Of a DNA stretch of 64,000 bases, positions 16,946 to 25,669 are shown piece by piece. The DNA comes from DATCVR01 sp036566745. Lineage in GTDB: Bacteria; Actinomycetota; Actinomycetes; Jiangellales; Jiangellaceae. The position numbers and the translations under genes were made by a program. Where the stretch lies: NCBI GenBank assembly GCA_036566745.1, contig DATCVR010000339.1, forward strand, positions 1 through 64,000, written 5' to 3'. Every line of letters begins with the position of its first letter. Position 1 is the first letter of the stretch. A model generated the notes under the pieces. It was not told where the DNA came from, did no database searches, and worked only from the letters and a program-made list of their open reading frames with translations.

Positions 16946-17779
16946 TCAGGACAGGGCGGAGCCGCGCCGCCGGACCTCGCCCGGCGTGCACGACATCGCC
17001 GACTTGAGGTGGCGGCTCAGGTGGCTGGGGGAGTGGTAGCCGCACCGGTCGGCGATGGAGGCCAGGGTCAGGTCGGAGGTCTGGAGCAAGGCCACGGCGT
17101 GGCCGAGCCGGATCTGGAGCAACCTGGCCTGGGGTGGCATGCCCAGCTCGCCGGTGAAATAGGCGCGCAGGGTCGAGCCCGACACCCCCACCTCGCGGGC
17201 GAGGTCGTCGATGCGGACGTGCTCGGCGTGGCGCTCTTCCAGCAACTGGTCGACGGCGTTGACGATGGCCCGTGCCTGGGACTCGTGACGCCGGGCGTGG
17301 TCGCGCCGGAGCACGATGTCGATCTGCTGGACCAGAGCGTCGATCATGGTCTCGGCGAGGTCGTCGGGCGAGGCCATCTCGCGGGCCAGGCCGGCGAACG
17401 CGCTGCCGAGCCGGTGCGAGCCGTCGTCGGCGGTCACGCTCGGCCACGGCCAGTCGGGCAGGGCGTTCACGAGCACGTAGTAGTTCGAGTAGGCGGTGTG
17501 GGCGATCTCCGCGTGGTCGACGTGGGGCGGCACGACGAGCACGGTGCCCGCGGTGACGGCGTAGCGGGTGTCGTCGACCAGTGCATCGATGCGCCCCGAG
17601 CGGTAGTAGGTGAGCTTCCAGACGGCATACCGGTGCGGAGCGGCGTCCTGCCGGATGGGCGCGGAGTAGGCGCCCGCGGAGACGAACATCGGGCGCGGCG
17701 GGCGGGGCCACTGGACGGCCGCCTTGGCTGCCCGGGCCAGGGACGATCCCGCGAACACCACGGACGGCCGGTCGCTCAT
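16946..17779 (-). CDS. AraC-family transcriptional regulator
   Basis: 277 residues. The N-terminal half is a cupin-like sensing domain (YAVWKLTYYRSGRIDALVDD ... VPPHVDHAEI). The C-terminal half is a double helix-turn-helix: IDDLAREVGVSGSTLRAYF, then LASIADRCGYHSPSHLSRHL, the AraC signature. It lies directly upstream of and co-directional with the lactonase-rhmD pair and divergent from the PhyH gene, so it could control either or both. A sugar or sugar acid is the expected ligand; the sequence does not show which. Confidence 0.88.
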   Translation of the reverse strand: MSDRPSVVFAGSSLARAAKAAVQWPRPPRPMFVSAGAYSAPIRQDAAPHRYAVWKLTYYRSGRIDALVDDTRYAVTAGTVLVVPPHVDHAEIAHTAYSNYYVLVNALPDWPWPSVTADDGSHRLGSAFAGLAREMASPDDLAETMIDALVQQIDIVLRRDHARRHESQARAIVNAVDQLLEERHAEHVRIDDLAREVGVSGSTLRAYFTGELGMPPQARLLQIRLGHAVALLQTSDLTLASIADRCGYHSPSHLSRHLKSAMSCTPGEVRRRGSALS

Positions 17780-17935
17780 GGACGCAGGATGCTACCGGCG
17801 GAGCGCGTCGTTGGATACGTGTGAGTTGCCTTCATGTGGATCATCGGGCAGCGCGGCGCCAGTTCGGTGGCACGGCGATCCGTGCAACGTCCACGTCGAG
17901 GCCTGCATTGAGCTGCCACCCCCGGCGCCCGTGCA

Positions 17936-18730
17936 ATGGACGGCATGACCACGACGTCCGACACGGCCACACCCACCACCGTCGACGCCGCGCTGTCCGC
18001 GCTCGGTGTCATTGCCGACACGCTGGGCGCCGACCAGCTCCGACAGCTCGACACCGACGGATTCCTCGTCCTGCCCGGCCGGATCGGCGACGCCCGGCTC
18101 GCGGCGCTGCGCGAGCGCACCGAGGAGCTCCAGGCGGCCGAGGGGCCGGCTGCCGGTCACGAGGTGGGACGCCAGCAGGGTGCGGCGATGCTGGCCGACC
18201 TGATCAACAAGGGCGAGGTCTTCGAATCGGTCTTCGTCGAACCCGAGGTGCTGGCGGCCATGCGGCAGGTCCTCGGGGACTTCCGGGTGAACTCGCTGAA
18301 CTTCCGGGCCGCGCTCCCCGGCGAGGGCCACCAGAACCTCCACTCGGACTGGGGCAGACCGGTGGCCGCCGACGACTTCCGCATCTGCAACTCGATGTGG
18401 CTGCTCGACGACTTCACCCCGGAGAACGGCGCCACCCGGGTGGTGCCGGGATCGCACCGGTGGGGCCGGGTCCCGGCGGACGACCTGGCCGATCCGGCCG
18501 ACGCCCACCCGGACGAGCAGCTGGTGCTCGGGCCCGCCGGCACGGTGGTCGTCTTCAACGCCCACCTGTGGCACGGCGGCACCCGGAACCGCACCGGCAC
18601 CCCACGCCGCGGCCTGACGATGTCGTACTGCCGGCGTGACGAGCCGCAACAGGTCGACCAGGCCGCTCACGTCCGCAAGGCGGTGTACGACCGGCTCTCG
18701 CCGGCTGCGCGCTTCGTCCTCGACGTCTGA
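17936..18730 (+). CDS. Phytanoyl-CoA dioxygenase family Fe(II)/2-oxoglutarate oxygenase
   Basis: About 264 residues from 17936, or 261 from the ATG at 17945; neither has a strong ribosome site. The double-stranded beta-helix fold has the Fe ligands HSD in NLHSDWGR and the distal His in HLWHGGTRNRTG, whose Arg probably binds 2-oxoglutarate. NSMWLLDDFTPENGATRVVPGSH is the PhyH core. It hydroxylates or demethylates a small substrate. In this sugar locus a modified rhamnose is an attractive guess, but nothing in the sequence shows the substrate. Divergent from the AraC gene. Confidence 0.85.
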   Translation: MDGMTTTSDTATPTTVDAALSALGVIADTLGADQLRQLDTDGFLVLPGRIGDARLAALRERTEELQAAEGPAAGHEVGRQQGAAMLADLINKGEVFESVFVEPEVLAAMRQVLGDFRVNSLNFRAALPGEGHQNLHSDWGRPVAADDFRICNSMWLLDDFTPENGATRVVPGSHRWGRVPADDLADPADAHPDEQLVLGPAGTVVVFNAHLWHGGTRNRTGTPRRGLTMSYCRRDEPQQVDQAAHVRKAVYDRLSPAARFVLDV

Positions 18731-18758
18731 GCACGCCGGGTCCCACAGGCGTGGGCCG

Positions 18759-19835
18759 TCAGCCGGCCTGGCGGATCGGTCCCGTGCCGGCGGTGGACTG
18801 ACGCTCGGTGAGGTGGGGCTGGAAGACGATGCGCTCGTGGCGGGCGTCCGGCCCTCCGGCGATCTCCTTGAGCAGCAGCTCCGCCGCGACCTGGCCCAGC
18901 TCGTACTTCGGCTGCCCGATGGAGGTGAGCGGAATCGGCGCCTCGGCCGCGAGCTCGACGTCGTCGTACCCGGCCACGGCGACGTCGTCGGGCACGTTCA
19001 GCCCCGCCTCGGTGAGCCGGCGGGTGACGCCGATGGCCATGAGGTCGTTGGCGCAGAACACGGCGTCGGGGCGGATGTCGAGGGCGAGGAGGCGTTCGGC
19101 GGCGGCGACCCCGGCGTGGATGCTCATGGTCTCCATGGAGACCTCGACGAGGTCGTCGGCGGCACGCCCGGCCTTGTCGAGGGCCTTGCGGGCGCCGCGC
19201 CGGCGGTCGGCGCACTGGCGCAGGGTGGCCGGGCCGTTGACCATCGCGACGGTGCGAGCGCCGCTGGCCAGGAGGTGTTCGACGGCCACCTGGCCGCCGC
19301 GGACGTCGTCGACGGCGACCGAGGAGTACTCGCTGACCTTGGCGGTGCGGTCGACCAGCACCACGCCCGATCCGCGGTCGCGCAACCGGCCCAGCCGTGA
19401 CGGGATCTTGCCGATGGGGTTGATCAGCACCCCGGCCACGCGTTGTTCCTCGAGCACGTCGAGGTAGCCGTCCTGCTTGCCGATGTCCTGGTCGCTGTTG
19501 CACAACACCACGACGTAGCCCTGCTGGCTGGCGGCGTCGACGGCGCCGCGAGCCACCTCGGCAAAGAAGGGGTTGGTGATGTCGGGGACGACGAGGCCGA
19601 TCATCCGGCTGCGGCCGGTACGCAGGTCGGCGGCGCCGCGGTTGGGGACGAAGTCGAGGCGCTCGATGACCTGCTCGACCCGGCGCAGGGTCTCCTCGGA
19701 GACCTTCTCGGGACGGTTCAACACGTTGGACACCGTGCCCACCGACACGCCGGCCAGGCGGGCGACCTCGCGGATGCCGGTCAGCGGCTTCGCGGCGGAC
19801 GTGCGTGCCGAGCGACGCGCCTTGTCGATCGCCAT
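18759..19835 (-). CDS. LacI-family transcriptional regulator (probable master repressor of the locus)
   Basis: 358 residues from the ATG at 19835, chosen for GAGGTCGAG just upstream. The helix-turn-helix and hinge are clear: REVARLAGVSVGTVSNVLNR, then VIERLDFVPNRGAADLRTGR. The periplasmic-binding-like core follows (IGLVVPDITNPFFAEVARG, DAVFCANDLMAIGV, VAGYDDVELA). It is divergent from the first GH78 gene. A LacI-type pseudo-palindrome recurs at that promoter and at six or seven other intergenic sites, so this protein is the best candidate for their repressor. The ligand is probably rhamnose or a derivative. Confidence 0.93.
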   Translation of the reverse strand: MAIDKARRSARTSAAKPLTGIREVARLAGVSVGTVSNVLNRPEKVSEETLRRVEQVIERLDFVPNRGAADLRTGRSRMIGLVVPDITNPFFAEVARGAVDAASQQGYVVVLCNSDQDIGKQDGYLDVLEEQRVAGVLINPIGKIPSRLGRLRDRGSGVVLVDRTAKVSEYSSVAVDDVRGGQVAVEHLLASGARTVAMVNGPATLRQCADRRRGARKALDKAGRAADDLVEVSMETMSIHAGVAAAERLLALDIRPDAVFCANDLMAIGVTRRLTEAGLNVPDDVAVAGYDDVELAAEAPIPLTSIGQPKYELGQVAAELLLKEIAGGPDARHERIVFQPHLTERQSTAGTGPIRQAG

Positions 19836-19887
19836 CTCGACCTCGTTCCCGCTCATCGTTCGGACAGGTTGCGATTGTGTCACGCCG

Positions 19888-19901
19888 GACCTGTGCAGGT
19901 C
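19888..19901. promoter_or_regulatory. Perfect 14-bp palindrome upstream of the LacI gene
   Basis: GACCTGTGCAGGTC is a perfect palindrome 53 bases upstream of the LacI ATG. It is nested between TGTGTCACGCCG and CGGCGTGTGACA, which pair at 10 of 12 positions. It is different in sequence from the TTGAAACG-type sites, so it may be the site of another regulator or an mRNA structure. Confidence 0.4.
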
Positions 19902-19946
19902 GGTCACCGAGTCGGCGTGTGACAGGCCCGCTCCAGCCGGCCTGTG

Positions 19947-19975
19947 TTGACACCCGCCGAACCGGACTCTAGCGT
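19947..19975 (+). promoter_or_regulatory. Sigma70-type promoter of the first GH78 gene
   Basis: TTGACA (19947-19952), 17-base spacer, TAGCGT (19970-19975). The predicted start is near 19982, so the LacI-type site at 19989-20002 falls in the early transcribed region. The same TTGAC plus TAGCGT pair occurs before the genes at 23369 and 49682. Confidence 0.75.
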
Positions 19976-19988
19976 GCCTCACCACGGT

Positions 19989-20002
19989 TTGAAACGTGTC
20001 AA
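19989..20002. promoter_or_regulatory. LacI-type operator, site 1
   Basis: TTGAAACGTGTCAA, a palindrome around a central CG with one mismatched pair. It is 13 bases after the -10 of the GH78 promoter and divergent from the LacI gene. Confidence 0.8.
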
Positions 20003-20031
20003 TTACGGTCCGTCGTCAGGAGTCGGAGTCC

Positions 20032-23000
20032 GTGCCGCACCACCCGCCCACGCCGCCCGTCGACCCCGCCGGTGCACCGAACGTGGTGGATCTCCGGGTC
20101 GAGCGTCTGGTGAACCCGCTCGGTGTGGGTGAGGCGCGTCCGCTGTTCGGCTGGCGCCTGGAGGCCGCTGGGCGGGACCGCAGGCAGACGGCCTACCGCA
20201 TCAGGGTCACCACCGACGATGCCGCGCTGGCGGTGTGGGACTCCGGCCTGGTGCGGTCGAGCCGCTGCCACGACGTGCGCCATGACGGCCCTCCGCTGCG
20301 CTCGCGCACGCGGTACCAATGGTCGGTGCGGGTGTGGGACGAGTCGGCCCGGTCCTCGCCCTGGAGTGCTCCGGCCACCTTCGAGACCGCCCTGGCCGAC
20401 GACCAGTGGCACGCCGCCGCCTGGATCGGCTCGTCCATCGAGCGTGACGCCCGGAGGCTGCCATCGCTCGACCCGACCTCGCAGTTCGGCGACATCTGCC
20501 GGGTGTGGGCGCCGGACGTCGACGGAGCGGTGCCGCGGGCGGCGGTGTTCGGCACCGTCGTGTCGCTGCCGGACGAGCCCGTGGCGGGTGCCGGCGCCGT
20601 CGTGGTGGGTGCCGGGCACGCCGAGCTCTGGGTGAACGACACGCTCGTCGACCTCGATGCCGGTGGCGTCGTCGACGGCGCGCTGGTGGCCGCCCTGGTG
20701 CCGGGCCCGAACCGCATCGTCGTGAGCGCCGCCACCGATCTGGGCGGACCGCCGGGGGTGCTGGCGCGCGTGGACGTCCGGCTGCGGTCGGGGGCGACGA
20801 TGTCGGTCGGCACGGACGGGCGGTGGCGGTGTGGCGACACGCCGGCTGCGGTGTCGGCGCCGACGTCCGCGCTGGCGGTCGAGGTGGGCGCGCACGGCGA
20901 TCCGCCGTGGGGGCGCGAGGTCATCACCCACCGGCCGAGCCCTTACCTGCGCCGCGAGATCGACCTGCCCGCGCCGGTCCGTCGTGCTCGGGCCCGCTCC
21001 ACCGCCCTGGGCGCGTACGAGCTGCGGATCAACGGCCGTCGCGTAGGGGAGAGCCGGCTGAGCCCGGGCTGGACCGACTTCGCCACCCGTGTCGCGTATC
21101 AGACCCATGACGTGACCGACCTGTTCCAGCCGGGTGCGAACGCCGTCGGCGCGGTCCTCGCGGACGGCTGGTACGCCGGTCACCTCGCCGACTGGGGCCC
21201 CTTCCAGTACGGCGACCAGCGGCTGTTCCGGATGCGGATCGACCTCGAGCTCGAGGACGGCAGCCGGGTCGTCGTGGTCACCGACCGGGACTGGCGCGTC
21301 GGCGACGGTGCCACGCGGTATGCCGACCTCCAGAACGGCGAGGTGGTCGACCTCCGGCTGGAGCCCACGCGGTGGGACTGCCCCGGCTTCGACGACACCG
21401 ACTGGGCGGCGGCGCTGGTGGCCGAGCCGTCGCACGGGCGGCTGGAACCTGAGTCGGCTCCGCCCATCGTGGCCACTCAGGAGATCCCCGCCGAGACGGT
21501 CGTCACCCGGGCCGACGGCGCCCACGTCGTCGACTTCGGGCAGAACGTCGTGGGCTGGGTGCGCCTGCGGCTCGCCGGGGCGGCCGGTACCCGGGTCCTG
21601 GTCCGGCACGCCGAGGTGCTCGACGCCGGGCCAGGCTCCGGACTCACGACGTCCGGCGAGCGGCCGTTCCTCTACACGGAGAGTCTTCGGCACGCCCGCT
21701 GCACCGACGAGTACATCCTGGCCGGGGACCCGGACGGCGAGTTGGCCGAGCCGCGCTTCACCGTCCACGGGTTCCGCTACTGCGAGGTGATCGGGTACGA
21801 CCGCCCGCTCGCGCCCGGCGACATCACGGCGGTGGTCGCGCACGCCGACCTCGAACCCACCGGCACCTTCGAGTGCTCCGACGCCCGGCTGAACCGGCTC
21901 CACGCCAACATCGGCTGGAGCCAGCGCGGCAACTTCCTGGCCGTGCCCACCGACTGTCCCCAGCGGGACGAGCGCATGGGCTGGACCGGCGACGCCCAGG
22001 CCTTCGCGTCGACCGCGGCGTTCGGCTACGACGTGCGGGGATTCCTGCGCAAATGGCTCCAGGACGTGCGCGACGCCCAGTTCGCCGACGGCTCGGTGCC
22101 GCACGTCGCGCCCGACCTGTTCACCAAGGCCGGCGTCGCCCGAGGTGACGCGGGGGGAGCTGCCGGGTGGGGCGACGCGATCGTCGTCGTGCCGGCTGAG
22201 CTGGCGCGGCTGTACGGCGACGACCGCGTCGTGGAGGAGAACCTGGAGGCGATCGGCGCCTGGCTGGAGTTCTGCCGCGGGTCCAGCGCCGGCGGCATCC
22301 GTCCGGACAGTGGGTTCGGCGACTGGCTGGCGGTCACGCACACCCCGCGGGACCTCGTGGCCACGGCGTTCTTCGCGCACTCGGCGCGACTGGCGGCCGG
22401 GCTGGCAGCGCGGGTCGAGCGCCCCGATCTCGTCGCCCGGTGGTCGGCACTGCACGCCGAAGTGCGGGCGGCGTTCCGGGCGCGGTGGGTCCGGGGCGGC
22501 GGTGTGATCGTTCCCGGGACCCAGGCGGCCTACGTCCTGGCGCTGCACTTCGGGTTGTTCGACGACGCCGAGCGTGACCGGGCGGCGGCCCGGCTGGCCG
22601 CCGAGGTGCGAGCCCGCCATGACCACCTGACCACCGGCTTCCTGGCCACGCCGTACCTCCTGCCGGTGCTGTCGTCGCACGGGTACGAGGACATCGCGTT
22701 CCGGCTGCTCGGCCAGGAGAGCTATCCGTCGTGGCTGTACCCGGTGGTCCACGGCTCGGCGACCACGATCTGGGAGCGGTGGGACTCCTGGAGCGACTCG
22801 CGTGGCTTCCAGGACCCGTCGATGACCTCGTTCAACCACTACGCCTACGGAGCGGTCGGGGAGTGGATGTATCGCACGCTCGGCGGCATCGAGATCCTGG
22901 AGGACGGGCCGCACACGCTGCGGGTCCGTCCTCGTCCCGGCGGCGGGGTGACGTGGGCTCGGGCGACGCTGCGCACGGTGATGGGTGACGTCTCGAGCGA

Positions 23001-23214
23001 GTGGCGGGTCGGCGAGGGCCGCTTCGAGCTGCGCGTCGGCGTGCCCGTGGGCGCGACGGCCGACGTCCGGCTCCCGACGTCGCGGCTGGACGACGTGCGC
23101 GAGTCCGGTGCGGTGGTGGCCGCCACCGCCACCGCCGCCGCCGCCGACGTCGGCGCCGAGGTCTCCGTGATCGTCGGCTCCGGCCGGTACGAGTTCACCG
23201 CACCCTGCGGCTGA
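20032..23214 (+). CDS. GH78 alpha-L-rhamnosidase
   Basis: 1060 residues from the GTG at 20032, chosen for AGGAG 9 bases upstream. Removes terminal alpha-L-rhamnose. Order: N-terminal Fn3-like domain (VVDLRVERLVNPLGVGEARP ... TRYQWSVRVWDES), two beta-sandwich domains, then the (alpha/alpha)6 catalytic domain with PTDCPQRDERMGWTGDAQAF (about residue 640, general-acid Glu region) and TTIWERWDSW (about residue 910, probable base Glu), then a C-terminal sandwich. There is no signal peptide, so it acts inside the cell on imported oligosaccharides or glycosides. First gene behind the LacI-controlled promoter; the unit probably does not extend to 23369, which has its own promoter. Confidence 0.94.
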   Translation: MPHHPPTPPVDPAGAPNVVDLRVERLVNPLGVGEARPLFGWRLEAAGRDRRQTAYRIRVTTDDAALAVWDSGLVRSSRCHDVRHDGPPLRSRTRYQWSVRVWDESARSSPWSAPATFETALADDQWHAAAWIGSSIERDARRLPSLDPTSQFGDICRVWAPDVDGAVPRAAVFGTVVSLPDEPVAGAGAVVVGAGHAELWVNDTLVDLDAGGVVDGALVAALVPGPNRIVVSAATDLGGPPGVLARVDVRLRSGATMSVGTDGRWRCGDTPAAVSAPTSALAVEVGAHGDPPWGREVITHRPSPYLRREIDLPAPVRRARARSTALGAYELRINGRRVGESRLSPGWTDFATRVAYQTHDVTDLFQPGANAVGAVLADGWYAGHLADWGPFQYGDQRLFRMRIDLELEDGSRVVVVTDRDWRVGDGATRYADLQNGEVVDLRLEPTRWDCPGFDDTDWAAALVAEPSHGRLEPESAPPIVATQEIPAETVVTRADGAHVVDFGQNVVGWVRLRLAGAAGTRVLVRHAEVLDAGPGSGLTTSGERPFLYTESLRHARCTDEYILAGDPDGELAEPRFTVHGFRYCEVIGYDRPLAPGDITAVVAHADLEPTGTFECSDARLNRLHANIGWSQRGNFLAVPTDCPQRDERMGWTGDAQAFASTAAFGYDVRGFLRKWLQDVRDAQFADGSVPHVAPDLFTKAGVARGDAGGAAGWGDAIVVVPAELARLYGDDRVVEENLEAIGAWLEFCRGSSAGGIRPDSGFGDWLAVTHTPRDLVATAFFAHSARLAAGLAARVERPDLVARWSALHAEVRAAFRARWVRGGGVIVPGTQAAYVLALHFGLFDDAERDRAAARLAAEVRARHDHLTTGFLATPYLLPVLSSHGYEDIAFRLLGQESYPSWLYPVVHGSATTIWERWDSWSDSRGFQDPSMTSFNHYAYGAVGEWMYRTLGGIEILEDGPHTLRVRPRPGGGVTWARATLRTVMGDVSSEWRVGEGRFELRVGVPVGATADVRLPTSRLDDVRESGAVVAATATAAAADVGAEVSVIVGSGRYEFTAPCG

Positions 23215-23268
23215 GCGCGGCGGGCGCGGGCGCACGTGGCCGGTCCCGGCCGTGCGTGGTGGTCGTCC

Positions 23269-23298
23269 TTGACCGCCGATCTCGGGCCGACCTAGCGT
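23269..23298 (+). promoter_or_regulatory. Promoter of the second enolase-superfamily gene
   Basis: TTGACC (23269-23274), 18-base spacer, TAGCGT (23293-23298). Same -10 as the GH78 and aldolase-fusion promoters. Confidence 0.7.
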
Positions 23299-23307
23299 GA
23301 TCCGGGA

Positions 23308-23321
23308 TTGAAACGGATCAT
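23308..23321. promoter_or_regulatory. LacI-type operator, site 2
   Basis: TTGAAACGGATCAT, nine bases after the -10 of the promoter at 23269. The TGA...TCA arms and the central ACG are conserved with site 1; the right flank is one base off. Confidence 0.75.
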
Positions 23322-23368
23322 TGCGCCTGCCCCCGCGCTCGCCGCGATCGCGCGCTGAGAGGACTCCT

Positions 23369-24604
23369 GTGACCACGACTCCAGGCGATCGGATCGTCGC
23401 CGTCCGGGCCTATTTCGAAGATCAGCCCGACGCTCCGGCCGCCGAGGCCGCGGCCGAGCCCGGGAGCACCGACGCTGGCGTGAGCGAACCGGAGAAGCCT
23501 GCCCACTGGCTCCAGGGCAAGGTCGCGAACCCGATGACGAAGTACGCCGAGTTCCGCGACAACCGGCACGCCGCGATCGGCCCGAAGGCCAACCGCGGTG
23601 TGATCGTGGAGGTCGAGAGCGCCTCGGGACACCGCGGGTACGCGACGACGTCGGGCGGCCTGGCGGTGGCGGCGATCATCGAGCAGCACCTCGAGTACCT
23701 GCTCGTCGGCGAGAGTGCCTACTCCCACAGCCGGCTGTGGGACCGGATGTTCTCGAGCACCCTGCTGTACGGGCGCAAGGGCATCGTCCTGCACGCCATC
23801 TCCGGCGTGGACCTCGCGATCTGGGACCTCCACGGCCGGATCAGCGGCCTCCCGGTCCACGCCCTCCTGGGCGGCAAGATCCGCGACGCCGTGCGCGTCT
23901 ACGCCACGGGCCCGGAGCCCGCCACGGCCCGTGACCTGGGATTCGCCGGCTCCAAGCTGCCGCTCACGTACGCACCCTGCGAGGGCGAGGCCGGCTTCCG
24001 GGCCAATGTCGAGATCGCCGCGAAGGCCCGCGAGTCGCTGCCCGACGACTTCCCGATCATGTACGACTGCTGGATGTCGCTCGACGTCGACTACGCCGCG
24101 CGGCTGGCCCACGCCGTCTCCGACCTGGGCTTCGCTTGGATCGAGGAGCCGCTGCCGCCGGACGACTACTCGGGGCTGCGCCGCCTGCGCGACAGGATGC
24201 CGCCGGACATGATGCTGACGACCGGCGAGCACGAGTACACGGCCAGGGGATTCCGGCTGCTGTGCGAGGCCGGCGTCGACATCGTCCAGCCCGACCCTGC
24301 CTGGTGTGGTGGCCTGACGGAGCTGCTGCGCATCTCGGCGGTGGCCCAGACGTTCGGCGTCAAGGTGATCCCGCACGTCGGAGGCATGGCCGCCTACCAC
24401 TTCGTCGCGACCCGCCCCGACGGCGACCTGGCCGAGTTCCCCGTGCTCTCCGCCGACGGCGGCACCGTGACCGGGCAGCACGCGCCGCTGTTCACCGGCG
24501 AGGTGCTGCCGGTCGACGGGTGGATCACCCCGAACGACGAGCCGGGCTTCGGCCTCACGCTGAACCCGGACGCCGTCCTGCGGCGAGCAGTCCCGGAGGG
24601 CTGA
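23369..24604 (+). CDS. Enolase-superfamily sugar-acid dehydratase (RhmD-like paralogue)
   Basis: 411 residues from a GTG preceded by GAGAGGA. Close in plan to the rhamnonate dehydratase at 14695: HWLQGKVANPMTKYAEF, LLYGRKGIVLHAISGVDLA, the Lys of SKLPLTYAP, metal ligands in DCWMSLD, EEPLPPDDY and TTGEHEYTARG, then QPDPAWCGGLTEL and PHVGGMAAYHFVATR. The changes around the Lys and His loops suggest a different sugar acid, for example L-lyxonate or a substituted rhamnonate; this is inference. Its ATGA-type overlap with the following oxidoreductase gene couples the two. Confidence 0.85.
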   Translation: MTTTPGDRIVAVRAYFEDQPDAPAAEAAAEPGSTDAGVSEPEKPAHWLQGKVANPMTKYAEFRDNRHAAIGPKANRGVIVEVESASGHRGYATTSGGLAVAAIIEQHLEYLLVGESAYSHSRLWDRMFSSTLLYGRKGIVLHAISGVDLAIWDLHGRISGLPVHALLGGKIRDAVRVYATGPEPATARDLGFAGSKLPLTYAPCEGEAGFRANVEIAAKARESLPDDFPIMYDCWMSLDVDYAARLAHAVSDLGFAWIEEPLPPDDYSGLRRLRDRMPPDMMLTTGEHEYTARGFRLLCEAGVDIVQPDPAWCGGLTELLRISAVAQTFGVKVIPHVGGMAAYHFVATRPDGDLAEFPVLSADGGTVTGQHAPLFTGEVLPVDGWITPNDEPGFGLTLNPDAVLRRAVPEG

Positions 24605-25662
24605 TGAGACGTCCCCGGATCGCCGTCGTCGGCACCGGATGGTGGGCCGCCGCGCATCACATCCCGTCGCTGGCCGGCTACGACGGCGCCGACCTGGTGG
24701 CCTTGTGTGACCCCGAGCGGGCGCGGGCCGACGAGCTGGCAGCGCGGCACGCCGTACCGGCCGTGTACGCCGACCTCGACCAGCTGCTGCACGCGGGTGG
24801 CGTGGACGCGGTCGTGATCGCCACGCCGCACTCGACGCACCACCGGCTGGCCCGGGCCGCCCTCGACGCCGGACTCCACGTGCTGGTGGAGAAGACGATG
24901 ACCACCACCGCCGCGGACGCCTTCGACCTGGTCGTGGCGGCGGAGAAGGCCGGGCTGCACCTCAGCGTCGGATACACCTACCAGCACGCCGCCACGGCCG
25001 AGCTGGCCCGCGCCGCCGTTCAGCAGGAGATCGGTGACCTGGTGCAGGTCGTGGCCGAGTTCGCCTCCGGCACCGAGTCGTTGTTCGCGGCGGCCGGCTC
25101 CGGCGACGAGGGCGACGCGGTGGACGCCCCGCACCCGGTCACGTACTCCGCCCGGCTGGGTGGCGGCCAGGCGCACACCCAGCTCACCCACGTTCTGGGG
25201 ATGGTCTGCTGGGCCACCGGCCGCGAGATCGCCGACGTCATGGCCTTCGTCGACCATCGTGGCCTGGAGGTCGACGTCGACGACGTGGCGGCCTTCCGGT
25301 TCACCGGCGGTGGCACCGGCGTGGTGGCGTCCACGGGGGTGGCCGGCGAGGTCGGCGGGATCCGCCACCACGTGCGCTACCTCGGTACCCGCGGCACGGT
25401 GGAGCAGGACATGTTGTCGGCGCGGGTCGTGGTCCGCCGGGCCGACGGAACCCACACCGTCCACGAGCCGGGCGACGACGGCCGGTCCACCTATCGGGCA
25501 GGTCAGCCGGCCCGCGCGTTCGCCGACCTCGTGGCCGGACGCGGGCCGAACCGCTCGCCGGGCAGGCCGGCGGCGGCCGCGGTCGCGTGCATCGAGGCGG
25601 TGCTGGAGTCGGCTCGATCCGGTCGGGTCGCCTCCGTCGAGCAGCTTCCGCCCCAGACCTGA
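24604..25662 (+). CDS. Gfo/Idh/MocA-family oxidoreductase
   Basis: 352 residues. The N-terminal Rossmann domain opens RPRIAVVGTGWWAAAHHIPS and has VVIATPHSTHHRLA and HVLVEKTMTTT, the EKP-like motif with Lys. The C-terminal alpha/beta domain contains GGGQAHTQLTHVLGMVCWAT. Members oxidise or reduce sugars and inositols with NAD(P). The ATG overlaps the stop of the enolase gene. Substrate unknown; in this setting oxidation of a sugar or glycoside before dehydration is a reasonable hypothesis. Confidence 0.88.
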   Translation: MRRPRIAVVGTGWWAAAHHIPSLAGYDGADLVALCDPERARADELAARHAVPAVYADLDQLLHAGGVDAVVIATPHSTHHRLARAALDAGLHVLVEKTMTTTAADAFDLVVAAEKAGLHLSVGYTYQHAATAELARAAVQQEIGDLVQVVAEFASGTESLFAAAGSGDEGDAVDAPHPVTYSARLGGGQAHTQLTHVLGMVCWATGREIADVMAFVDHRGLEVDVDDVAAFRFTGGGTGVVASTGVAGEVGGIRHHVRYLGTRGTVEQDMLSARVVVRRADGTHTVHEPGDDGRSTYRAGQPARAFADLVAGRGPNRSPGRPAAAAVACIEAVLESARSGRVASVEQLPPQT

Positions 25663-25669
25663 GCGCCGC

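Noticed and set aside
18732..18755. CACGCC...GGCGTG between the PhyH and LacI genes
   Set aside because: Six-base arms only in a 28-base convergent gap; possible bidirectional terminator but close to chance in this base composition.
19999..23376. A 1125-codon open frame antisense to the first GH78 gene
   Set aside because: Low-complexity Arg/Gly/Pro/His composition typical of reverse-strand frames in very GC-rich genes; no domain recognisable, while the plus frame is a clear GH78.
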